Made by a program: the position numbers and the translations under genes. A DNA stretch of 22,227 nt from an uncultured Clostridia bacterium (lineage in GTDB: Bacteria > Bacillota > Clostridia > TANB77 > CAG-508), in the NCBI GenBank assembly GCA_934141475.1, contig CAKPCG010000027.1, positions 1 through 22,227 on the forward strand, given 5' to 3'. Positions within the stretch are counted from its first letter, which is position 1; each line of letters starts with the position of its first letter. The notes beneath the pieces were generated by a model, which saw only the letters and a list, made by a program, of their open reading frames with translations, searched no databases and was not told the DNA's origin. Shown one piece after another: positions 16,148 to 22,227 of the stretch.

Positions 16148-16270
16148 CTTGTTAATCGACACAAATGTAACTACTTATCAACCATCACTTCTTAGTAACC
16201 AACTTGTTAACCGACTCTCAGTAACTAACTCGTTAACCCATCACCAGTAACTTATTAACCGATTTTATAC
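16144..16270 (+). repeat. Five degenerate GTAAC...TTAACC repeats
   Basis: Units begin with GTAAC at 16144, 16167, 16195, 16221 and 16247 (spacings 23, 28, 26, 26). Most contain a GTTAA(C) or TTAACC core followed by GAC or CATCAC. The first unit includes the stop codon of the second island gene. There are no ORFs or RNA gene signs in this 3' tract. Confidence 0.6.
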
Positions 16271-16304
16271 CCCTTCTGGAACTTTTCCGAAGGGGTATCT
16301 TTTA
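16267..16304 (+). terminator. Terminator at the right end of the island
   Basis: ATACCCCTTC (16267-16276) pairs with GAAGGGGTAT (16289-16298). An inner GGAA/TTCC stem extends it, and CTTTTATT follows as tail. On the minus strand the hairpin is followed by ATAAAATCGG, so it serves uvrC poorly. Confidence 0.8.
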
Positions 16305-18095
16305 TTAACTTAATTTAATTTTTATTTTTTTTGCAAGTTCTTTGCTTATTCCTTTTACCTTTGTTAATTCGTCTATATCACTATTTTTTATTTTTTCAAC
16401 ACTTCCAAAATATTTAAGTAATTCTTTTTTCTTTTGTTCACCTATTCCCTCTATTTCATCTAATTCAGAACTTGTTAAGGCTTTATCTCTTAATTTTCTA
16501 TGATATGTTATAGCTGTATCATGAACTGTGTCTTGGAATAATGTTATTAGATTAAATAGATTTTCTGAAATCTCTACTTCATTTCTATTTTCATCTAGTA
16601 AAGCTCTTGTTTGGTGTTTATCATTTTTTACCATACCAAAAATTTTAATATCTACGCCATATTTATCTACAGCTCTTCTTACAGCCCTAATTTGAGTTAT
16701 TCCCCCATCTGCGAATATAGCATCTGGTAGTCTTCCAAATCCCTTGTTCTCACTATTTTCTATAGAATGGGCTAGTCTTCTTGTTATAACTTCTTCCATG
16801 GAACGCGGATCATCTTGCCCTATAACTGTTTTTATTTTAAATCTTCTTGATAAATTTTTCTTAATTACTCCATCTTCCATTACACACATTCCAGCTACCA
16901 TAAATTCTCCCGAAATATTAGATATATCATATGTTTCTATTTTTCTTGGTAATTTTTCCATATTAAGTTTTTCTTTTAATTCCATTAATATTTCGTTTTG
17001 ATTTTTTTCTTTGTTTTGTAATGTTACTCTACTATTTTTTTCTGCCATTTCAACAAATCTTAGTTTTGTTCCTTTTTTAGGGCTTACTATTAAGACTTTA
17101 TGTGTTGTTAAACCTTTTAGCCATTCTTCTAAAGCTTCTTCATCTTCTAATTCTTCTGCTACCATTATTTTGTTTGGAATATTCATATTATCCATATAAT
17201 ATTGTTTTATAAATCCTGATATTATTTCTTTGTTTTCCATATCTGATAGATTATCGAAAAAATAGTGTTCCCTTCCTATCATTTTGCTTCCTCTTACAAA
17301 GAAAATTTCCACACATACTTCTAATTCAGATTTTGCTATTCCTATAACATCTATATTGTTTTCAGAAATATTAGAAACTTTTTGTTTTTGTGATGCTGTT
17401 TCAATTGCCAGCATTCTGTCTCTTATATATGCCGCTTCTTCAAAGTCTAATCTATTTGATGCCTCTAGCATTTGTTTTTGTAAGTCTTTTAAAATTTTAT
17501 TTGTTTTACCCTCTAGTAAATCAATTATCTCGTCAATTTGTTTTCTATAATCTTCTTTACTAATATTTCCTATACATGGTGCTAAACATCTTTTTATATG
17601 AAAATTCAAACATGCTCTTGTATTAGACTTGAAATTTCTACATTGCCTAATTTTATACTTTTCTTTTATAAAATTCACCATTTCTTTTGCTGCTCCTGGA
17701 TTTGCATATGGTCCAAAATATTTTGCTCCATCATTTAAAACCCTTCTTGTTATAATTACATTTGGAAAATCTGATTTTACATCTATTTTTATGTATGGAT
17801 ATGTTTTGTCATCTTTTAATAAAACATTATATTTAGGTCTGTTCTTTTTTATTAAATTGCATTCTAAAATTAATGCTTCTGCTTCATTACTTACAACTAT
17901 GTATTCAAAATGGTCAATTAATGAAACCATCTTTAATATTCTATCTGTTTTATTTGTTTTTCTAAAATATGAACTAACTCTATTTTTTAAATTTACGGCT
18001 TTTCCTACATAAATTATATTGTCATCTTTGTCTCTCATTATATAGACACCTGGATCTTTAGGTAGCTTTTTTAATTCTTCTTTTATGTCAAACAT
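16305..18095 (-). CDS. uvrC: Excinuclease ABC subunit C (UvrC)
   Basis: 596 residues, full family length. The GIY-YIG nuclease domain shows GVY at 16-18, YVG at 29-31, R39 and E78 (NEAEALILE), all catalytic positions. Next comes a four-cysteine segment (CRNFKSNTRACLNFHIKRC ... C) matching the iron-sulfur ligands described for UvrC. A UVR domain follows (about 193-230, LDFEEAAYIRDRML) that binds UvrB. Then comes the RNase H-like 5'-incision domain with YDISNISG, ADGG and VHDTAITYHRKLR. Last are tandem helix-hairpin-helix motifs (EIEGIGEQKKKELLKYFGS and KVKGISKELAKKI). With UvrAB it makes both incisions around bulky DNA lesions. AAGGAG precedes the ATG by 6 bases. It is divergent from glmS. There is no in-frame CGG codon. 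Confidence 0.97.
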   Translation of the reverse strand: MFDIKEELKKLPKDPGVYIMRDKDDNIIYVGKAVNLKNRVSSYFRKTNKTDRILKMVSLIDHFEYIVVSNEAEALILECNLIKKNRPKYNVLLKDDKTYPYIKIDVKSDFPNVIITRRVLNDGAKYFGPYANPGAAKEMVNFIKEKYKIRQCRNFKSNTRACLNFHIKRCLAPCIGNISKEDYRKQIDEIIDLLEGKTNKILKDLQKQMLEASNRLDFEEAAYIRDRMLAIETASQKQKVSNISENNIDVIGIAKSELEVCVEIFFVRGSKMIGREHYFFDNLSDMENKEIISGFIKQYYMDNMNIPNKIMVAEELEDEEALEEWLKGLTTHKVLIVSPKKGTKLRFVEMAEKNSRVTLQNKEKNQNEILMELKEKLNMEKLPRKIETYDISNISGEFMVAGMCVMEDGVIKKNLSRRFKIKTVIGQDDPRSMEEVITRRLAHSIENSENKGFGRLPDAIFADGGITQIRAVRRAVDKYGVDIKIFGMVKNDKHQTRALLDENRNEVEISENLFNLITLFQDTVHDTAITYHRKLRDKALTSSELDEIEGIGEQKKKELLKYFGSVEKIKNSDIDELTKVKGISKELAKKIKIKLS

Positions 18096-18126
18096 ATTAT
18101 CTCCTTAAAATTCTAATATCTTTTTT

Positions 18127-18155
18127 ATTATAGCAACTTTTTTTTGCTTTTTAAA
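18127..18155 (-). promoter_or_regulatory. Probable uvrC promoter
   Basis: Minus-strand TTTAAA (18155-18150) and TATAAT (18132-18127) have a 17-base spacer. The -10 is consensus and the -35 weak. It is about 30 bases upstream of the start. Confidence 0.5.
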
Positions 18156-18184
18156 TACCTTTTATGAATTTTTGATGAAAATAC

Positions 18185-18213
18185 TTGAAATATATACGTG
18201 ATTGAGATAATAT
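18185..18213 (+). promoter_or_regulatory. Probable glmS promoter
   Basis: TTGAAA (18185-18190), 17-base spacer, TAATAT (18208-18213). The leader to the ATG is about 60 bases, too short for a glmS ribozyme. Confidence 0.5.
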
Positions 18214-18279
18214 ACTTATATAGATTTAAATTTCGCATAATTAACAATTATGTAGACTATGTATAAAGGAGATATATTT

Positions 18280-20131
18280 ATGTGTGGAATAGTTGGATAT
18301 GTTGGTTTTCAAAAAGCAAGCCCAATTTTATTAGCTGGTCTTTCTAAATTAGAATACAGAGGATATGACTCAGCAGGTATTGCAACTATTGAAAACAATG
18401 AAATAAAAATAGCAAAAGATAAAGGTAGAGTTGCAAATTTATGTAACTTAGAAGATACTAAAAAATTAGAAGGAACAATTGGAATTGCTCATACAAGATG
18501 GGCAACACATGGAATACCTTCAAAAATAAATTCTCACCCTCATATGGATAACTCAAATTCGTTTGCTGTAGTTCATAATGGGATAATAGAAAATTACATT
18601 TCTATTAGAAAAATGTTAGAAGAAAATGGATATCATTTTATATCTGATACAGATACAGAAGTTATCCCAAATTTAATTAATTATTATTATGAAAAAGATT
18701 CATCAAATGACGAAAATAAAATACTTAAAGCTGTAAATAAAACTTGTAATGATTTAATTGGAAGTTTTTCTTTAGAAATCCTTTCAAAATATATGCCAAA
18801 CAAAATGATTGTTGTTAGAAAAGATAGTCCTTTAGTTATAGGAAAAGGTATTAACGAAAATTATGTAGCATCAGATATACCAGCTATTTTAAGTTATACC
18901 AAGAATTTTTATATGCTTGAAAATCTTGAATATGCTGTTATTTCTAAAGAAAACATAATGTTTTTTGATAAAAATTTAAGCCCTATTACAAAAAATACAA
19001 CAACTATAACTTGGGATGCAATGGCTGCAGATAAAAATGGTTTTGAAGATTATATGTTAAAAGAAATAATGGAACAACCAAAAGCAATTAGAGAAACTAT
19101 TGGTTCAAGATTAGATTCTGGAAATTATAACTTCCCTGAGCTAAATTTTACTAAAGAATTTTTAAGCTCAATAAATCAAATTTATATAGTAGCTTGTGGT
19201 ACAGCTATGCATGTAGGGTTATCTGTAAAAAACACTATAGAAAATCTATGTAAAATTCATACAGAAGTTGATATTGCGTCAGAATTTCGTTACAGAAATC
19301 CTCTTATAGACAAAAACACTTTATGTATTTTTATTAGCCAATCAGGTGAAACAGCAGACACTTTAGCTGCCTTAAAATTATCTAAATCAAAAGAAGCAAC
19401 AACAATTGCAATTACAAATGTAACTCGGAAGCTCTATTGCAAGAGAAGCTGACTATACTTTATACACACATGCTGGTCCTGAAATTGCAGTTGCTTCAAC
19501 TAAGGCATATACCTCTCAAATTACATTAATGACACTTGTAACATTATATTTTGCAAATGTTTTAGGCTCTTGTGAAAGTGTTAAATTAGATGAAATAAAA
19601 GCAGAATTATTAAGTATTCCAAATAAAATAGAAGCTATATTAAAAAATACAGAATCAATAGCAAATATTGCTAAAAGTATATTTAAAGAACATGATGTAT
19701 TTTATTTAGGAAGAGGTATAGATTATGCAACTGCATTAGAAGCATCTTTAAAATTAAAAGAAATTTCGTATATTCACTCAGAAAGCTATGCAGCTGGTGA
19801 ATTAAAACATGGTACAATAGCTTTAATTGAAAAAGGTATAAATGTTATTGGTATAATGACAGATTTAAATTTAGTTAAAAAGACTGTAAGCAATATGGAA
19901 GAAATTATTACAAGAGGTGCTATTACTACAGCTGTTGTTTCTGAATCTATAAAAAATGAAATTAACACATCTTTGTTTAATAATGTTATTGTAGTTCCAG
20001 ATACATGTACTTACCTTTCTTCTATAGTTACTATAGTTCCTCTACAACTTTTAGGTTATTATGTATCTAAAGAAAAAGGATTAGATGTTGACAAACCTCG
20101 TAACTTAGCAAAATCTGTTACTGTTGAATAA
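18280..20131 (+). CDS. glmS: Glutamine-fructose-6-phosphate aminotransferase, interrupted by a +1 frameshift
   Basis: GlmS makes glucosamine-6-phosphate from fructose-6-phosphate and glutamine, the first step to UDP-GlcNAc for the cell wall. The start is ATG 18280, giving the required M-C-GIVGYVG with Cys2 as glutaminase nucleophile; AAAGGAGA lies 7 bases upstream, and the in-frame ATG at 18259 would bury Cys2. The glutaminase domain shows YRGYDSAG, HTRWATHG and HNGIIENY. The SIS domains show CGTAMHVG and SQSGETADT, then LKEISYIHSESYAAGELKHG and the family-typical tail DKPRNLAKSVTVE. Codon 383 is CGG (19426-19428). The zero frame ends at 19452 after about 390 residues. Skipping the C gives GGA and restores TGSSIAREADYTLYTHAGPE without loss, for 616 residues in total, family length. 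Everything else is intact, so this does not look like a decayed gene. Confidence 0.93.
19420..19434 (+). other. +1 frameshift site at a CGG codon in glmS
   Basis: Reading ...GTA ACT CGG AAG... in the zero frame leads to TGA at 19450-19452. Reading ACT, skipping C19426, then GGA AGC TCT restores the conserved G-S-S-I-A-R segment. There is no homopolymer at the site and no upstream Shine-Dalgarno-like stimulator that stands out. Confidence 0.85.
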
Positions 20132-20171
20132 AAAAATACTGGCTTAGAAATTTATCTAAGCTAGTATTTTT
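20132..20171. terminator. Bidirectional terminator between glmS and the PLP-enzyme gene
   Basis: The stem AAAAATACTGGCTTAGA (20132-20148, one G-T pair) pairs with TCTAAGCTAGTATTTTT (20155-20171) around a 6-base loop. The A-run and T-run on either side give U-tails both ways, serving the two convergent genes. Confidence 0.9.
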
Positions 20172-20173
20172 TA

Positions 20174-21422
20174 TTATTGCATAAATTGAATTGCTTTCAT
20201 CACACCCAATTTTCCATATTCGTAAGTTAATCCTCCCTGCATGTAAGCAATATATGGTTCCCTTAGAGGTGCATCACAGCTAAGTTCAATTGTTGCCCCA
20301 TCTACAAATGTTCCTGCTGCCATTATAACTTCATCTTCATATCCAGCCATAGGACTTGGTATTGGTGTTACATGGCTATCTATTGGAGAACCTGATTGTA
20401 TTCCTTGGCAAAATTTTATTAGTTTTTCTTTGTCATTAAATATAATATTTTGAACAATATCTGATCTTTTTTCGTTGTATTTGGGACTTGTGTTGTAACC
20501 GTAATTTTTCTAACATTCTACTTGCAAATACCATTGTTTTTAGGGCACTTGCAACTACTGATGGTGCAAAAAATAGTCCTTTTAAATAATTTGTATTTTG
20601 TCCTAATGATGGCCCTATTTCTTTTCCAAGTCCTGTTAATCTATCTGCAACTAATGATATTAATTCTTTTTTTCCAACTACATATGCTCCACTTGTTGCA
20701 ATTCCGGCTCCTAGATTTTTTATTAATGAACCTACTGCTATATCTGCTCCAACTTCTATAGGTTCTTTTTCTGTTACAAATTCGCAGTAACAATTGTCGA
20801 CCATTATAATAACTTCTTTATTTACTTTTCTTATTTCTTTTATTATTTCTTCTACTTTTTCTATGCTTATGCTCTTTCTTGTAGAATAGCCAATTGATCT
20901 TTGGATTTCTACTAGTTTAATGTCTTTTTTAGCAAGTCTTTTCGTTATTTTTTCTGTGTCAAAAAATTCATTGTCTTTTAAATCTATTTGTTCATAATTT
21001 ATGTTAAATGCTTTTAAAGAACTTTTAGAAGGATTTTTACCTATTCCTATTACTGTTTGTAATGTATCATATGGTAATCCAGTAATACTAAGCATTGTAT
21101 CATTTGGTCTTAGTAATCCTTGTAATGTAATTGCTAGAGCATGTGAACCAGAAATTAGTTGACTTCTAACTAAGCTGTCTTCTGCTTTGAATATTTCTGC
21201 ATATATTTCTTCTATTTTATCTCTTCCTACTTCATCTATTCCATATCCTGTTGATGTATTTAAGTGCATTCCAGATAAATTATTATTTTGCATTGCTTGT
21301 AATACTTTTAAACTATTTGCTTGGCATGTCTTTTCTATTTGTTTAAATTGTAGTTCAATTTCTTTTTCTACCTCTATTGCTAATTCTTCTATTTGCTTAC
21401 TTATTCCAAAATTTTCATACAT
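20174..21422 (-). CDS. PLP-dependent YnbB/aluminium-resistance family enzyme (methionine gamma-lyase-like), interrupted by a +1 frameshift
   Basis: Start is ATG 21422, with AGAGAGGA upstream (rather long spacing). Fold-type I PLP features: SGSHALAITLQGLLRPNDTML (split here by its loop), MVDNCYCEF with D209, and GSLIKNLGAGI with K235 as the Schiff-base lysine. The GIDEVGRD, EIQRSIGYS and GPSLGQN segments match the YnbB/aluminium-resistance family, many of whose members are annotated as methionine gamma-lyase family. The substrate is unproven. Codon 308 is CGG (20501-20499). The zero frame stops after 328 residues at 20436. Skipping its C gives GGT and continues GYNTSPKYNEKRSDIVQNI through SGSPIDSHVTPIPSPM and AAGTFVDGATIELSCDAP to a TAA at 20176-20174, for 415 residues, normal for the family. 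It lies 85 bases downstream of rpoC. Confidence 0.88.
20495..20508 (-). other. +1 frameshift site at a CGG codon in the PLP-enzyme gene
   Basis: On the minus strand ...AAA TTA CGG TTA CAA... in the zero frame runs to an early stop. Reading TTA, skipping C (base 20501), then GGT TAC AAC restores a full-length product. It has the same geometry as the glmS site: CGG in the zero frame, GGN glycine in the +1 frame. Confidence 0.85.
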
Positions 21423-21450
21423 ATATTTTTATTCCTCTCTTCTATGCTAT

Positions 21451-21498
21451 TAAAGCCGATTCTTTTGGGTTCCATATTACCCAAAAGAACCGGCCTTA
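21451..21498 (-). terminator. Long hairpin after rpoC
   Basis: A 20-bp stem (21451-21470 with 21479-21498) has an 8-base loop. The two imperfect positions are A-C mismatches in plus-strand RNA but G-U wobbles in minus-strand RNA, so the structure belongs to minus-strand transcripts downstream of rpoC. The U-tail is poor (UUUAAUAG), so it may be a leaky terminator or an RNA-processing hairpin between rpoC and the next gene. Confidence 0.65.
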
Positions 21499-21507
21499 AT
21501 GGAACTA

Positions 21508-22227
21508 TTATTGTTTTGGTTCTTCTTCTTTATTTTCTTTTTCTGTGCTTATTTGTAAATCTTGATATTTTTTCATACCAGTTCCAGCTGGGATTAATTT
21601 ACCTATAATTACGTTTTCTTTTAATCCAACTAAGTCATCTTCTTTACCTTTTATTGCTGCTTCTGTTAATACTCTTGTTGTTTCTTGGAATGAAGCTGCT
21701 GATAAGAAACTATCTGTTGCAAGAGAAGCTTTTGTAATACCAAGTAGAACACGTTTTCCAGTAGCTGGTCTAACTCCTTTTTCTACTGCCTCTTTGTTTT
21801 TGTCTGCAAATTCATACATGTCTACTAATGTTCCTGGGAACATATCTGTATCTCCATTATCTTCTACTCTTACTTTTTTAAGCATTTGTCTTGCTATTAC
21901 TTCTATATGTTTGTCATTTATATCAACACCTTGGTTTCTATAAACTTTTTGAACTTCTGTTGTTAAGTATTCAAATACACCTTCTGGTCCTTTTATAGCT
22001 AAGATATCTGCTGGATTTAAAGAACCTTCTACTAATGGATCTCCTGGTTCTACCATGTCTCCATCTTTTACTTTCATTTTTGGTCCAAATGGTACTGTAT
22101 ATGTTTTTGATTCAGTATCAGATGTTACAATAACTTCTTTTTTCTTCTTAGATTCTTTTACTTTTACTTTTCCTGCTATTTCTGTCATTACAGCTAATCC
22201 TTTTGGTTTACGAGCTTCAAATAGCTC
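21508..22227 (-). CDS. rpoC: RNA polymerase beta' subunit, C-terminal part (5' end outside window)
   Basis: 239 residues plus stop, open to the right edge in frame (begins ELFEARKPKGLAVMTEIAG). The conserved C-terminal segments are present: KVKDGDMVEPGDPLVEGSLNP, YLTTEVQKVYRNQGVDINDKH, EVIARQMLKKV, and GITKASLATDSFLSAASFQET followed by TRVLTEAAIKGKEDDL, GLKENVIIGKLIPAGTGM. This is the beta' clamp/jaw end of RNA polymerase. The tail (STEKENKEEEPKQ) is short and acidic. The gene ends normally. Nothing unusual apart from the hairpin after it. Confidence 0.97.
   Translation of the reverse strand, partial: ELFEARKPKGLAVMTEIAGKVKVKESKKKKEVIVTSDTESKTYTVPFGPKMKVKDGDMVEPGDPLVEGSLNPADILAIKGPEGVFEYLTTEVQKVYRNQGVDINDKHIEVIARQMLKKVRVEDNGDTDMFPGTLVDMYEFADKNKEAVEKGVRPATGKRVLLGITKASLATDSFLSAASFQETTRVLTEAAIKGKEDDLVGLKENVIIGKLIPAGTGMKKYQDLQISTEKENKEEEPKQ

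Larger units (their letters stand above)
14301..16304 (+). other. Compositional island with two unrecognised genes
   Basis: This segment sits between the addA operon promoter and the uvrC stop codon. It has clearly higher G+C than its neighbours. Its genes use CGG, CGC and CGT arginine codons and C/G-ending codons freely, while neighbouring genes use almost only AGA/AGG. Both genes have near-identical promoters and their own terminators. There is no integrase, transposase, tRNA or obvious target duplication. Boundaries are approximate. Horizontal origin or an assembly join are both possible. Confidence 0.65.

Noticed and set aside
16144..16270. CRISPR array
   Set aside because: Units are degenerate and nearly contiguous with no unique spacers of constant length, and no cas genes are present.
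16267..16298. Terminator for uvrC on the minus strand
   Set aside because: The hairpin is symmetric, but on the minus strand it is followed by ATAAAATCGG, not a U-run; it fits the plus-strand island gene.
18259..18279. Start of glmS at ATG 18259
   Set aside because: GlmS needs Cys as residue 2; ATG 18280 gives M-C-G-I-V and has AAAGGAGA upstream, which the earlier start would overlap.
18100..18280. glmS ribozyme/riboswitch in the leader of glmS
   Set aside because: The gap to uvrC is only 184 bases and holds two promoters, and no glmS ribozyme core is recognisable.
19426..20501. CGG reassigned to another amino acid (Trp, Gln or Gly) as the explanation for the two breaks
   Set aside because: A reassigned sense codon would keep the zero frame, but both genes need a change of reading frame to continue; only skipping one base restores them.
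19426..20501. Homopolymer-type sequencing errors
   Set aside because: Neither site lies in a homopolymer run, and both show the same C-before-GG insertion. An assembly or base-calling error is still not excluded without reads.

Overview
The window is a very AT-rich stretch of a low-GC Firmicutes chromosome, most likely an uncultured gut Clostridia. The clues are A/T-rich codon use with AGA/AGG for nearly every arginine, strong Shine-Dalgarno sites, and a giant secreted protein with the pseudopilin-type N-terminus typical of that group. Core genes (rpoC 3' end, glmS, uvrC, addA) show that this is chromosome, not plasmid.

Layout, left to right. (1) Positions 1-7384, minus strand: an incomplete giant gene, at least 2461 codons, running off the left edge. 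It encodes a pseudopilin-like signal followed by a long array of Ig/FN3-like domains in 825/831-bp units. (2) 7385-7683: a divergent control region with a sigma-A promoter for the giant gene, a perfect inverted repeat, and a promoter for a small Xre-type regulator (7684-7908). (3) 7950-14246, minus strand: a DNA-repair cluster containing a 51-residue ORF plus addA, a Nudix hydrolase, and a UmuC/UvrX-type Y-family polymerase followed by a YolD-like small protein, with clear promoters and bidirectional terminators between units. (4) About 14301-16304, plus strand: a compositional island with two unrecognised genes of visibly higher G+C, near-identical promoters, its own terminators, and a degenerate repeat tract. 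(5) 16305-18095: uvrC. (6) 18280-20131: glmS. (7) 20174-21422, minus: a PLP-dependent YnbB/aluminium-resistance/methionine gamma-lyase-like gene. (8) 21508-22227, minus: the 3' end of rpoC.

The most interesting signal is in (6) and (7). Both genes are interrupted by one extra base, and in both the zero-frame codon at the break is CGG. Skipping its C gives a GGN glycine codon and restores a complete family-typical protein. I scanned every other host-type gene (about 6,400 codons in all) and found no other in-frame CGG. This fits CGG being unassigned or poorly read in this organism, with +1 frameshifting onto GGN at the rare places it occurs. The main counter-evidence is the island, whose two ORFs carry three in-frame CGG codons that must be read as sense. 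Either the island is recently acquired, non-expressed or misassembled, or CGG is read normally and the two breaks are mutations or errors.

Functionally, the core genes cover cell-wall precursor synthesis (GlmS), excision and recombinational repair (UvrC, AddA), translesion synthesis (Y-family polymerase) and surface or secreted display (giant Ig protein).
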